Of a stretch of 64,000 bases of DNA, positions 1-9,714 are shown piece by piece (position 1 is the stretch's first letter; every line of letters starts with the position of its first letter). The stretch is from Ascarosepion bandense. Taxonomy: Eukaryota; Mollusca; Cephalopoda; Sepiida; Sepiidae. The translations under genes were made by a program, and so were the position numbers. The stretch is taken from assembly GCA_037127315.1 (NCBI GenBank), contig JBBBDQ010000330.1, positions 4,552,501-4,616,500 on the forward strand. Direction: 5' to 3'. The notes beneath the pieces were generated by a model. The model saw only the letters and a program-made list of their open reading frames with translations. It made no database searches and was not told the origin of the DNA.

Positions 1-715
1 GAAAAGAAAAAGAAAAAAAGAAAAGAAAAAGAAAAAAAGAAAAGAAAAGAAAAAAGAAAAGAAAAGAAAAAAGAAAAGAAAAGAAAAGAAAAGAAAAAGA
101 AAAAAAGAAAAGAAAAAGAAAAGAAAAGAAAAAGAAAAAAGAAAAGAAAAGAAAAAAGAAAAGAAAAGAAAAAAAGAAAAGAAAAAGAAAAAAAGAAAAG
201 AAAAGAAAAAAAAAGAAAAGAAAGAAAAAAAGAAAAGAAAAGAAAAAAAGAAAAGAAAGAAAAAAAGAAAAGAAAAGAAAAAAGAAAAGAAAAAAAAGAA
301 AAAAAGAAAAAAAGGAAAAAAGGAAAAAAGGGAAAAGGAAAAAGGAAAAAAAGGAAAAAGGAAAAAAAGGAAAAAGGAAAAAAAAGGAAAAAGGAAAAAA
401 GGAAAAAGGAAAAAAAAAGGAAAAAGGAAAAAAAAGGAAAGGAAAAAAAAGGAAAAAGGAAAAAAAAGGAAAAAGGAAAAAAAAAAGGAAAAAGGAAAAA
501 AAGGAAAAAGGAAAAAAAAGGAAAAAGGAAAAAAAGGAAAAAGGAAAAAGGAAAAGGAAAAAAAAGGAAAGGAAAAAAAAAAAGGAAAAAGGAAAAAAGG
601 AAAAAGGAAAAAAAAAGGAAAAAGGAAAAAAAGGGAAAAAAAGGGGAAAAAAGGGAAAAAAAGGGAAAAAAAAAGGGGAAAAAAAGGGAAAAAAGGGAAA
701 AAAAAGGAAAAAAAT
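1..715. repeat. Purine-only GAAAA/GGAAAA satellite tract
   Basis: About 715 bases of only A and G on the + strand. The first ~300 bases are irregular GAAAA/GAAAAA units; from ~314 the units become GGAAAA, then GGGAAAA near the right end. It runs off the left window edge, so its true length is unknown. The gradual change in G-run length suggests slippage-driven evolution. No coding content. Confidence 0.95.
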
Positions 716-884
716 TTTGTCAAAAGAAAGTTTTTCTGTTGACCACCGCTATTACTACATACTCCCTTGATAATATTCATTTTAAAAAGGTACGTTTAAA
801 ATGTTAATTACACCCAAGTATATGAAAGCGGAATTAGACATTTTCTTGAGAATTGGCAACAAAAACATTAAACACTATTTATTT

Positions 885-1186
885 GACTATATTTCTGAGT
901 TGAGGTATTTACATTATTTACATGTTGTCATCTTTATTGTCATATTTACAACGTTTCGGTCGTTGTACGCTCAGACATTCTTCAGGTGAATAACCTTTAT
1001 TTCGATCACTAGGTTAGATTGTTCTCGTTCCATGAGTTATGTCACTTCCAGATGTCTTAGTTATCTCCATTTAACACCACTGTCTAGGATTTTGTTCACC
1101 GCTACTGTCGCCAGGTATTGAACTCACAACTCTTTGGGTCAAGTTAGTGAATCCAAACAACGCTTTTATCCATTGGACCAGTGGAT
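885..1186 (-). mobile_element. S4 tRNA-derived SINE, diverged copy
   Basis: Read on the minus strand, the segment starts with an A-box-like TGGTCCAATGG near 1184-1170 and a B-box-like GAGTTCAATACC at 1125-1114, spaced about 70 bases like a tRNA gene. Further 3' on the minus strand lies the motif CTGAAGAATGTC...ACGACCGAAACG (about 990-945) also found at 3416-3720. The tRNA-like half plus shared central motif support a SINE. No intact tRNA fold is claimed. Confidence 0.6.
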
Positions 1187-1332
1187 AATTTATTTATTAG
1201 ATTGTTTATTTAAATTTAATCTTATATTTACAAGATTATAAAAATATGCAAAATAACTACAATGCAATGTTTATCATTTACCATTTTCTTACGAAATAAA
1301 TCTTAAAACAACCTTTCTTATTTATAAAAAAA

Positions 1333-1711
1333 CTAGCAGTATAGCCCGGCGTTGCTCGGGTGTAATGAAAGCTTTAAAACTAATCCATGGTCCTGGGGCT
1401 CAGACTCTTTGGACGTTGGCACGAAAGACTAAAAAGCAATAGTTGTTTCCAGTTAAAGCGAAGCCGTAGATTGAAAGAAAAATGAATGGATGTAAGTCAA
1501 ATTTTAATTTCCCGGTATCGTTATCAAATAAGTTTTTTTTTTTTCGTCGTAAACTGAATTTTGAAGGCTAAATAAGTCCTGAGTAAATGGTATCATGGCT
1601 GAGACTAAGAACGACAATTATACCTACTTAGAGCCAAACCCAAAACAAAATCTAAAATAAAAGGGCTGAAAAAATAGACATACAGGCAGATAAACAGACA
1701 CACAAACATCT

Positions 1712-1758
<47 letters not shown>

Positions 1759-2018
1759 CGATTTTCTGCACTGTTGTAAGAACTGCAACCTTGAAACTTT
1801 TGAATATCGTTTATGTCTGTCTATGAGTATCAGATTTGATTAAATCGGACCACTCCTTTATTTATCGGGGGTACCTCGACAAAAAATCTAAAAACACTCG
1901 CAGACGTTTATATTACAACTGTGTAAATTTCCAAGAAAATCGGTTTAGCCGTTTCGGAGTCTATAGTTAATGGACACACGCGCACAAACACAGACAAAGT
2001 TCCATTTATAAGTTTAGA
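1333..2018 (-). mobile_element. Non-autonomous Helitron, copy 1
   Basis: On the minus strand the element begins with TCTAAACTTATAAATGG at 2018, preceded by A, and ends with CTAG at 1336-1333, followed by T. Eight bases before the CTAG is a short GC-rich hairpin (CCGAG...TCGGG type, around 1345-1360). These are the terminal hallmarks of Helitrons: 5' TC, subterminal hairpin, 3' CTRR, insertion between A and T. A second copy at 30807-31296 has the same two ends. This copy carries an extra ~190 bases plus a TA tract. No Rep/helicase coding sequence is present, so it would depend on an autonomous partner. Confidence 0.75.
1716..1755. repeat. (TA)n microsatellite
   Basis: Uninterrupted AT dinucleotide tract inside Helitron copy 1 and absent from copy 2, so it arose after that copy inserted. 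Confidence 0.95.
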
Positions 2019-2212
2019 TGTCTAAATAGGAAAATTTAAATAAACGCGCAGTGACAAGCAACTATGATTATAAATTTTGAAAGAATACATTGTCCGGACA
2101 TTTCTTTCATTCATTCTTGCCACATAAACTCACTAAAATTTAGCCGAGAGCATCTATGCTTTTAAACCAAACATTCTTTTAATTCTAAATTTTAGCCAAA
2201 ACCACAAACATT

Positions 2213-2632
2213 CAATATTTTGAGTACTTATGGCATCGAATGCTGGACAATCTCATCAAAAATGAGGGAAAGACTTGAAGCAACGGAAATCTGTTTATTA
2301 CAGAAGGATGCTGAGGATACCATGGGCCAAACATGCGAGCAACAATGAGGTTTTGGAGAGGATGGAAACGAAAAGAATACTTACACTTAACATCAGGAAA
2401 AGACGGCTGAAGTTTCTGGGACAAGTAATGAGGAAAGAAAGCTCGTAGAATCTGATACTCACAAGACAGGAGGAAAGAGACAGTGGAAAGCAATGCATGA
2501 CATAACTGATGGGCTTGAGCAAAAAAAGGATGGCAGAGGTAACAAGAGAAAGGTTGTTAAGAGATAGGGAGATGTGGAAGGCCATGATCGCCTACGTCCT
2601 GAAAAGGCACGGAACATTGAAGAATCTCTCTA
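2213..2632 (+). pseudogene. LINE-A 3' fragment (RTE-type)
   Basis: Matches the C-terminal part of the LINE-A reverse transcriptase reading frame (compare 39420-39860) and its 3' end, ATGATCGCCTACGTCCTGAA at about 2583. Reading frames are broken by frameshifts and stops. The 5' part is missing, as in typical 5'-truncated LINE insertions. Confidence 0.85.
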
Positions 2633-2639
2633 TTCATTG

Positions 2640-3415
2640 AGTAGACAAAGCTTTTTTTGCGCATAATTACAGAATGTTTGTAATTTTTACCGGATATTTC
2701 CGTCACTCTGGCGATCAACCGTCTGAAATTATGTTTCAGATAAAATACATTCTTCAATTGCAGGAAGCAGTATTGATGTTGTCTTATCTGTAGTTTATTG
2801 GACCTTCCAGAGTCTTTCAACCCCACCAAATACCCACTGCAATTGATGCATCAGTGCTCTGTTATATTTTTTCTTTCGAAATGGGCTTCATTTACAACAA
2901 CCATGTCGCTGACAGCGATTTTAATCGTGTTGCATGATAGGTGTTCTCATTTATTCTTCTAGTTTCTGGCCAATACAACACTGGGCGTACCCTTTGCAAT
3001 TGGAGTAAATAAAAGATCACTTGTGCGAAATCGAACCCGGGTGAATCTAAATAAAAAGAGCCTGCTCTTACAAATGTGTTTTTGGGGCATGAATTACGAT
3101 TCTGCAGGTATTTTGGCCATTCGAATTGATTAACAATTGGCCGTGGTTTTGCAAACAATTCAAAAAAATCCAATTTGCCGGATTCGCATATTGCTTTGGT
3201 TAAGCTGTTTGGTGTCCATATTTCATCAGTCAGCACTTGACACTAATATTTTAGACATTTGAACTGATTGACAATTAACCGAGGTTTTGAGAAACATTCG
3301 AAGGTGTTTGATATCCATTCTCGTTTAGTCATCACTTGACTGAAAATAGATAATCGATCTGCAAGTTTTCTAGGCATGCTTCACATAAAATTTTAAAAGG
3401 CCTTAAGAACGATTT
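2640..3415. other. No gene; diverged tandem duplication inside
   Basis: No gene recognised. About 3113-3237 and 3256-3345 are two diverged copies of one ~100-140 bp unit (shared GATTAACAATTGGCCG-like core and CATCACTTGAC-like end). Around 3026-3044 the minus strand has a B-box-like CCGGGTTCGATTTC, perhaps a remnant of a tRNA-type SINE, but no convincing A box. Confidence 0.45.
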
Positions 3416-3720
3416 ATGTTTGACCATAGATTACAACTATTTACATTATTCGGACTATTATCCTCATATTTGTTGTCATTTATACGACGCTTCGGTCGTT
3501 GTACGCTCCGGCCTTCTTCAGGTGCTAGGAATTTCGAACCGAACTCTTTTTACAATTACTGGGGTATATCATTTTCATTCCTTGCGAAAAGCTCTTTTGA
3601 TAGTCATGAGTGATCTTCCTCTAAACCTCTAAGTTACTTGTTCACCACTGCCGTAGCCTAGTATTGAACTCACAACTCTCTGGAACAAGTCACTGAAACT
3701 AACCAACTTCTATAAACAGT
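3416..3720 (-). mobile_element. S4 tRNA-derived SINE, second copy
   Basis: Shares with 885-1186 the order of three blocks: a distal TTACATTATT block, the central CACCTGAAGAAGGCCGGAGC motif (minus strand, about 3523-3504) with CGACCGAAGCG after it, and a GAGTTCAATAC B-box-like element near 3673-3662. The tRNA-like 5' part is degenerate. Confidence 0.55.
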
Positions 3721-4017
3721 ACGATTGTAAAAAACTAGAAAATTAAAACAAGTAATCAAATATATAAAATAATCTGAGAACAAAATGTATAATGTCCAGA
3801 AAATAATGTTTATCTAAATGTTCTTCTATAGTTCAGATACTTTTATAAATTTAAGAATAATAAATTTGTTTACATATTTATTTATAACCTGGTAAATAAT
3901 AAATATTGCATACTAGTTGGCTTACATATTTTTTATAATCTTGTAAATATAAAATTAATCTTGTAAATAAACAATCTAACAATTAAATCTTAAGGTTTTG
4001 GAGATAAACCTTCAAAA

Positions 4018-4018
<1 letters not shown>

Positions 4019-4071
<53 letters not shown>

Positions 4072-4708
4072 GTATATCGAGGCAGCAAGTAATTTTCTAG
4101 ACATATGCTATTAAATATAAGAGACAATGAATGTCTATTATGTTTAATCATGAGCCGTTCGAAACGTCGTATTTTTGCTTTAATTTCAGTTGAAAATAAA
4201 GACAAAAATTCTCCAACATTTACTCATACACACAGTAAGAGGAACCTGCAGATATTGGAGGCCATGTACATAAAATCAAAACAACCAACACTCAATAAAA
4301 TCAACTTTAAAACAGGAAATAACATATTACATTGCATTTGACTAGATGGTTTTGTTGTCATTTCGCGCTATCCCGCGGTGTGACGTCATAAAACCGCATC
4401 GCAAACTTAAGAACTGCGTTTATTATTTTTGGTAACTATTGCCGTTGCCAAGCGGAGTTTTATGTCAACACAAAATAAAATCGTCGGTGATGGTGGATTT
4501 TATAATATTTCACTTTAAACTACCTCTCTGAAGATGGCTCATGTGAGCCGAAATCTTAGAAGAAAACCAATAAATAATTATCCAAATGTTGGAGAATTTT
4601 TGTTTTTATTTTCAACTGAAATTAAAGCAAAAATACGACGTTTAGAACGGTTCCTGATTAAACATAATAGACATTCATTGTCTCTTATATTTAATAGCAT
4701 ATGTCTAG

Positions 4709-4742
<34 letters not shown>
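4019..4742. repeat. Palindromic element bounded by (TA)n tracts
   Basis: Arms at 4092-4221 and 4585-4713 are inverted copies of each other with only a few mismatches, separated by ~363 bases. Both outer ends run straight into TA microsatellites (4019-4069 and 4712-4742). No transposase is present. The spacer contains CTGAAGATGGCTCATGTGAG followed by CCGAAA at 4530-4556, a hairpin motif resembling those in S4. Could be a non-autonomous inverted-repeat element or a fold-back duplication. Confidence 0.75.
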
Positions 4743-4745
<3 letters not shown>

Positions 4746-4904
4746 CATTACCTAGAATACTTGGAAAAGTATATTTCGTTTTCATCTTTTTGAAATCAGG
4801 GTGTTCACCAGAACACAGTGTAAGTTATCCCGAATCATTTTGATCAGGGGGTGCAGGGGCACAAACCCCAAAGTGTAATTTGGAGGGCTACTTATGGATA
4901 TAGG

Positions 4905-5212
4905 TGAACGGCAGCAAGGCGCAGGTAATTCGAGTTTACGCTCTCGTCCGCCTATTGAGCACTATGGAGAAATAGACTTTAAAAACAGTAGTTACTGACG
5001 CATTTAAGCGTCGTTCATTCAGTAATGAATTTAAACACTCTCGGCTATTCACATTGGATACATAACACGCTAAAATCCGCCTTTTTCCACCAAGCGCCCA
5101 CAGCTTATGTCAATTCGGTCGGGTTTTAATCCTGGCTAGAAGCAATCTGATGTCTAGCCGTACTGATGAGCTGAGATACAGCAAAACAGGACTATCTGCG
5201 GATGATATATCT
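4905..5212 (+). mobile_element. S2 element, + strand copy (decayed hammerhead)
   Basis: Same order as the other S2 copies: TTTACGCTCTC start block (~4936), AGTTACTGACGC, CACGCTAAAATCCGCC, the second half of a tRNA-like promoter (GGGTTTTAATCCT B box at 5120-5132), then the hammerhead region. The A-box half of the tRNA-like module has been lost between 5100 and 5110. The element ends where a LINE-A copy begins at about 5206. Confidence 0.65.
5155..5205 (+). ncRNA. Degenerate hammerhead ribozyme motif in S2
   Basis: CTGATGAG at 5163-5170 is followed by stem II CTGAGATACAG, then CAAAAC where an active hammerhead needs CGAAAC. The flanking helix CCGTA/TGCGG (5158-5162 with 5196-5200) is preserved. 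The lost catalytic G predicts an inactive ribozyme. Confidence 0.6.
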
Positions 5213-7200
5213 TCTATGTACCTTGCCCTTTCAGGGCGCAGGCGATCATGGTTTACCAAGTCTCCCTATCCCTGGTGGCTCTTACAACCCCCGTTCCGCC
5301 ATCCACCTGCTCAGGCCAGTCAAGTACGTTACACGCTGTTTTCCCCTGTCTCTTCTTCCCTCTATCTGGCCTGTTAGTATCAGGTTCTCCAAATCCTCCT
5401 TCCTCATTGCATATCCCAGACACTTCAGCTGTCTTTTCCTGATGCCCAGTATTAATATGCTTTTCGTTTCCATTATTTCCAAAACCTCATCCTTACTCAC
5501 ACGCTCGATCTATGATATCCGCAGCATCTTTCTGCAGAACCACATTTCAGTTGCTTCAAGTTTTTTTCTTAATCTCCGATGATATTGTCTCGCATTCATT
5601 GCCATATTGAAGAACTGATATCACATAGCAATCCAGTACTCTTTGTTTCTAGCGATATTTTCCTGTCTCTTGCTGAGTAGAGTGTTAAGAGACAGGAAAA
5701 TATCGCTAGAAACAAAGAGTATTGGATTGCTATGTGATATCAGTTCTGGAATGCGTCCTTCGGCATGCCAATTCGCCTTAGGATCTGTGTTGCACTTTCC
5801 GTCTTTTGTTAGAACACTTCCCAGATGTTTAATTTTTTGTATCTGCTTGATTTTAGTATCCCTCATCTGTATTTAGCATCTACCCTTTATGTTGATGACC
5901 ATGCATCGGTTTTCTTGCAGTTTATTTGTAGTCCTTTCTTTTCACTCTTCAGCTATCTCATGTAGTTTCCTTTCCGAGTCTGCTATCAGCACTGTATCGC
6001 CTACAAACTTATGTTGTTAAAATTGTGGCCTCCGATGACAAATCCTGGCATAACATCTAGGGTCCTCAGAATAGTCTCGCTGTACAAGTTGAATAGATCC
6101 GGTGAAAAGACACATCCTTGTTTTACGCCCCTTTCTATTTTTGTATATCTGCTGAATTCGTTTCCTGTCCGTATGCAGGCGGTTTGCTGCCAGTAGAGAT
6201 TCTTGATTATCTTATGTCATTCCCAAATATGTCGAGAATCCTGAGCATTTCTATCAATTCTTTGTGGCGTATTTTGTCAATCGCCTTCGCATAATCAATG
6301 AAGAATAGGTACACGTCCTTCTTTCGGAGAGCATCCTAATCATAAATATGGCGTTCCTTGTTCCAGTATCTTTGACGAGCTTTCACTGTTCTTGTCCTAT
6401 CTCCGGCCTGATTCTGCTTCTCCGCTATACATCCGGATTCGGAATATCAGTATTGTAATGTGGCTCATTAAACTGATTGGTCGGTGGAGTTCGCACTCGT
6501 TTACACATGGCTTCTTAGGCAGTGCTATGAAAATCGATTTTCTTAGGTCGTCTGGTATTACACCATTATTATAAATTTAATTTATTATTTCTGTAATTTT
6601 CTCTACGCCTAATTCTTCTAGGGCCATCAGCAGGTCTGTTACAGTGCCGACTGGTCCAGCTGCTTTGTTTCTGTTCAGTTTGGCCATTGTAGCTTCCACT
6701 TCGTATCCGTTCTCACCTTTCTGTATTATCGTTTGCTCTCTCTTGTCGTGGAAAAGATCTTTTGTATATTCTTTCCATCGCTGGAGTATTTCCTCTGTCT
6801 CCAATATGATCGTGCCATCCTTGGATTTTTTACACCCTATTGAGGAGCAGGTTTTTTTGTCTTGTCATTTCTCTTATTTCTTTATGCATGTTTACTTTGT
6901 TACACCTGCTCTATCTACTTCTGCACATTTGTTGCTGAGCCATTCCGCCTGCATTTGCTCCTTATTCCCTCGTGTAGTTTCCTGTATTTTCATTCCATGT
7001 CTTGGCATCACTTTCTGTCTCCTTTGCATCGGGTCGAGAATCTTCAGTCATCCATTTGTTTTTTCTTCTGTGCCTGATTTCCTTTGAGGTCATGTTGTTT
7101 GCTGATGTCACTATTGCTTCCTTTAGGGAATCACACTTCGAGTGTCATTTTCCAATTTGTTCTTCGTATTTGTTTTTCACGCTGTTATTGTCGTGATATC
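5206..7200 (-). pseudogene. LINE-A, minus strand, 5'-truncated and rearranged
   Basis: The minus strand reads through LINE-A from the region before the RT domain (about 7200) to the 3' end near 5215. Recognisable pieces include an RT N-terminal motif LNRNKAAGP (about 6690-6660), an equivalent of the YADD block with the sequence GDTVLIAD (about 5995), and the KYLGSVLTKDGKCNT block (about 5830-5790). Frames are broken many times. The copy carries a fold-back duplication at 5612-5746. It covers the RT but not the endonuclease. Confidence 0.85.
5612..5746. repeat. 60-bp near-perfect palindrome in LINE-A copy
   Basis: Left arm 5612-5671 and right arm 5687-5746 are reverse complements with a single mismatch, separated by 15 bases. 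The arm sequence is LINE-A coding sequence (the KISLETK region), so one arm is an inverted duplicate of the other and not part of the normal element. Confidence 0.95.
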
Positions 7201-7264
7201 TACCTAAACGTCATAAATTTCAAATTTATCGAAACATCTGTGCGTTTTTCCCTCATTCACAAAA

Positions 7265-7345
7265 CTATGCAAAACTTTATTTTTTTCTATCATTTCATCC
7301 CAAGTAAAGCAATAAAGACTATTACGCAAGATAATTACTGAATGT
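7265..7345 (-). pseudogene. LINE-B 3' tail fragment (weak)
   Basis: TTTTTTTCTATCATTTCATCCCAAGTAAAGC resembles the reverse complement of the LINE-B/S5 tail (compare 14330-14360), but it continues only briefly. Low-confidence short fragment. Confidence 0.35.
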
Positions 7346-7525
7346 TAAAGAATATGAAGAAAAAAAAAACATTAAGGAGAGGAAACAGTAAAAAAAAAAC
7401 GAAAATTAAAATAAAAAAGATTGACTTAAGTTGAAAAAAAAATAGGAAAACATGCCAAATTTATTATGGTTTTCAATACTTGTTTCTTAATTAATCTATC
7501 GGATTTAAACTATATTTTCAATATA

Positions 7526-7547
7526 TATATAAATATATATATATATA
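7526..7547. repeat. (TA)n tract at S2 3' end
   Basis: Directly abuts the 3' terminus of the minus-strand S2 element; an AA interruption lies at its left side. Confidence 0.9.
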
Positions 7548-7548
7548 G

Positions 7549-7600
7549 TCATCCTCGGACAGATCTGTTTCGCTGTATCACAGCTCATCAGTACGGTTAG
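7549..7600 (-). ncRNA. Hammerhead ribozyme motif (type I order)
   Basis: Minus strand: core CTGATGAG (7591-7584), stem II CTGT/ACAG with a small loop, CGAAAC (7572-7567), a palindromic stem III CAGATCTG (7567-7560) and the cleavage triplet GTC (7560-7558). Stem I pairs CCGTA (7596-7592) with CGAGG (7557-7553) only partly, so this copy may be weakened. All core catalytic bases are intact. Palindromic stem III is typical of hammerheads thought to work as dimers. Confidence 0.75.
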
Positions 7601-7612
7601 ACTCCGATTGTT

Positions 7613-7678
7613 TTTAACCTAGGATTGAAACCCGACCGAATTGGCGTCAGTCGGCGATTCTACCTCTGAGCTATGGGC
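7613..7678 (-). promoter_or_regulatory. tRNA-like internal promoter of S2
   Basis: Minus strand has A box TAGCTCAGAGGTAGAA (about 7673-7658) and B box GGGTTTCAATCCTAGG (about 7633-7618), spaced as in a tRNA gene. There is no full acceptor stem, so it is promoter-like and not a tRNA gene. Confidence 0.65.
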
Positions 7679-7776
7679 GTTCGGTAGAAGAAGGCAGACT
7701 TTTTAGCGTGTATATTGTCATTATACCCGCCGAATAGCCAGAGTGCTCTAATCCATTACTGAATGAGCGATGCGCG

Positions 7777-7782
<6 letters not shown>

Positions 7783-7819
<37 letters not shown>
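7783..7819. repeat. (TA)n microsatellite
   Basis: Pure TA tract just upstream (minus-strand sense) of the S2 copy at 7548-7770. Confidence 0.95.
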
Positions 7820-7823
<4 letters not shown>

Positions 7824-8424
7824 GGGCGCAAACACGATTTAAAAAATAATAATCCTACACAATTCACTTGGTGAAGTCACTCTTCTCACATCCTGTTGAT
7901 TATTTAAAATTACCTTTTTAACAGACTGTTTGGGACTGCTGCGGCTGACCCATCTTTTGCATTTACTGCTTTGTTTTGACTTAGTAGTTTGTTAAATTGC
8001 TTTCCTTCCCCTAAAAAATAATCAGGTTAGTTTCTTTAAGACTGCTAACACCCCTCAGTATAGCCCTGCATTAAGACATAGCTTTCAAAGCTTCACAAAT
8101 CAAGGTTAAGTTAAAAAAAACTTATTGACATTGGGAATAGCTATGCTGTTGTAACTATTGATAGAGTGTGCGCCAGGTATTTGCGAACACTCCTTTAGCG
8201 GAGATAGATTGATTTGGCAGTTTATCAACATCTATGGATTATTTTATGCCGAAAACTATTTTGGACACAATTTTATAGCTTCAACTAAATATATTTTGAA
8301 CTTCAACTACAAATAAAATGTGTCATTTGTCATTTTGCTTTAAAAATGTATTGTTGGTCATTTTTTAATATCAAAGTGTGTTACTTTTAATTTTATTATA
8401 AAAACGTATTTTATACTTATGTAA
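7820..8424. other. No gene recognised
   Basis: AT-rich sequence with no feature I can support. Confidence 0.5.
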
Positions 8425-8625
8425 GGGTATTTACCTGTAAGTGAATGTAACTAACTTGACCGGAATTCGAACACGGCTCTGTTTCCTTTTTCTAACCGTT
8501 ATCCATAACACTACACGCACATCAAAGTTTACAGCACCTGGTACTGACCACGATCGACGTCGCTGAAGTTCGTTGATCGTACAAAATCCAATGTTTCAAT
8601 GTGATATGTCCGAAATACATACTCT
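8425..8625 (-). mobile_element. 5S rRNA-tRNA chimeric SINE (S1 relative)
   Basis: Minus strand begins with a 5S rRNA-like head (about 8622-8540: GGACATATCACATTGAAAC, then GTACGATCAACGAACTTCAG, GTGGTCAGTACC and GGTGCTGTA), with an internal deletion in the 3' half of 5S. It runs directly into a tRNA-like unit with A box GTAGTGTTATGGATAACGG (~8511-8493) and B box GTGTTCGAATTCC (~8475-8463), then the S1-type ATTCACTTAC tail start. The order 5S head then tRNA unit repeats in the copies at 26660 and 48712. Confidence 0.7.
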
Positions 8626-9341
8626 TAACTAACACATGTACAGACAATTCAGTAACCACATCGACTACAATTTACCAATTGATTGATTACATGTAAAAGT
8701 TTCAAGTAGTGATTAAAATGAGTCGATTACTTCAAGATTATTAGTAATTTTGTTTTTTATAGACTTTTAATGATGTATATGTTTGTTTACGATTTTACTG
8801 TATTATTAACATACACACACATTTTAGTAACAACCTTTATGTTTTGTTAATATATAAATTAATGTTTTACTTTTTTTTTCCAACATCCTTACAATTTTTC
8901 CATTTTTTTAGAGTGTCCGTATTGTCCATTCCGAGTTTTGAAGATCGCTCAGAGTGGGAAAAGTGTTTGTGTGTCTGGCGTTTTTGGATTCTAAGTGGTT
9001 TTGTTTTATACTAGTTGACTATTGAATATTTTGTAACAGTAAATTATGTTAGGTACATTCATGGCTTTTACTTTTTATCTTGCTTTTTCACAAGTGCTTA
9101 GTATTGGTTTGTATGTTCCTCTCCCCGACAAAACAGAAAACAGAACACACACCACGCAGGTTTCTTTAGGCAAGCTAACTTGCCTTAAGAAATCTTCGTG
9201 GTCGAAATCTGGATAGCAAGTAAGTGGCGCGTTCTGTTCTTTAATATACTAGCTCTGTATATTCAGTTTTTTGTGTTGGTTGTTCATTGAACACATTTTT
9301 CGAAATACTATCTGCTAGTCCAACCAGTCACTATTTGGCTA

Positions 9342-9346
<5 letters not shown>
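8626..9346. other. No gene recognised
   Basis: AT-rich, apparently non-coding. I see no repeat family shared with the rest of the window. Confidence 0.5.

Positions 9347-9384
<38 letters not shown>
9347..9384. repeat. (TA)n microsatellite at S2 3' end
   Basis: Pure TA tract abutting the minus-strand S2 sequence that ends CTGGATGACTA. Confidence 0.95.
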
Positions 9385-9387
<3 letters not shown>

Positions 9388-9595
9388 ATCCAGGGTAGTT
9401 ACTGATTTTCTAAGTCTACCATTCTTCCAGAGTGCTCATTCAGAGTGTGAGAGCGTAAATAGTCATCCGCAGACAGATTTGTTTCGCTGTATTACAGCTC
9501 ATCAGTACGGTTAGACTCCGATTCTACCTCTGGGCCATGGGCGCACGGTAGAAGATGGCAGACTTTTTAGCATGTATATTACCAGTTTGGGTTAA
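9385..9595 (-). mobile_element. S2 element in partial head-to-tail tandem
   Basis: Minus strand: AAAGTCTGCC block, A box remnant, hammerhead (9512-9462), and then directly the start block of a second S2 unit (TTTACGCTCTC, GAGCACTCTGG, AGTAACTACCC), ending GGATGACTA before (TA)n. The tRNA B-box half is deleted in the first unit. A hammerhead sitting at the junction between consecutive units is the arrangement known from retrozymes and Penelope-like elements. Confidence 0.65.
9462..9512 (-). ncRNA. Hammerhead ribozyme motif, intact core
   Basis: Minus strand: stem I CCGTA pairing TGCGG, core CTGATGAG, stem II CTGTAATACAG, CGAAAC, stem III CAAATCTG, triplet GTC. Core catalytic residues are all present and stem I pairs fully (with one G-U pair). 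Stem III has one mismatch. Confidence 0.75.
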
Positions 9596-9714
9596 ATTTT
9601 TCGAATTTTCACTGATGATCTTTGGCAACATGCGTTTCTATATTATATCATTAATTTGGAACATCTCGTGTCCAATTGTTGCTGAATTGTTTATTATTTA
9701 TTTTCATTTGTAAA

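Larger units (their letters stand above)
7548..7770 (-). mobile_element. S2 element with tRNA-like promoter and hammerhead
   Basis: Minus-strand order: AATGGATTAGAGCACTCTGG block (~7755-7735), CACGCTAAAAAGTCTGCC (~7712-7695), tRNA-like module (7678-7613) with A box TAGCTCAGAGGTAGAATCG and B box GGGTTTCAATCCT, then AGTCTAACCGTA and the hammerhead, ending GGATGAC at 7549 before (TA)n. No protein is encoded. It would be transcribed from the internal promoter by RNA polymerase III if functional (inference). This is the most complete S2 copy in the window. Confidence 0.75.

Noticed and set aside
4530..4570. Hammerhead ribozyme at the palindromic element
   Set aside because: CTGAAGA, hairpin and GAAA are present, but no U-containing cleavage triplet follows a plausible stem III.
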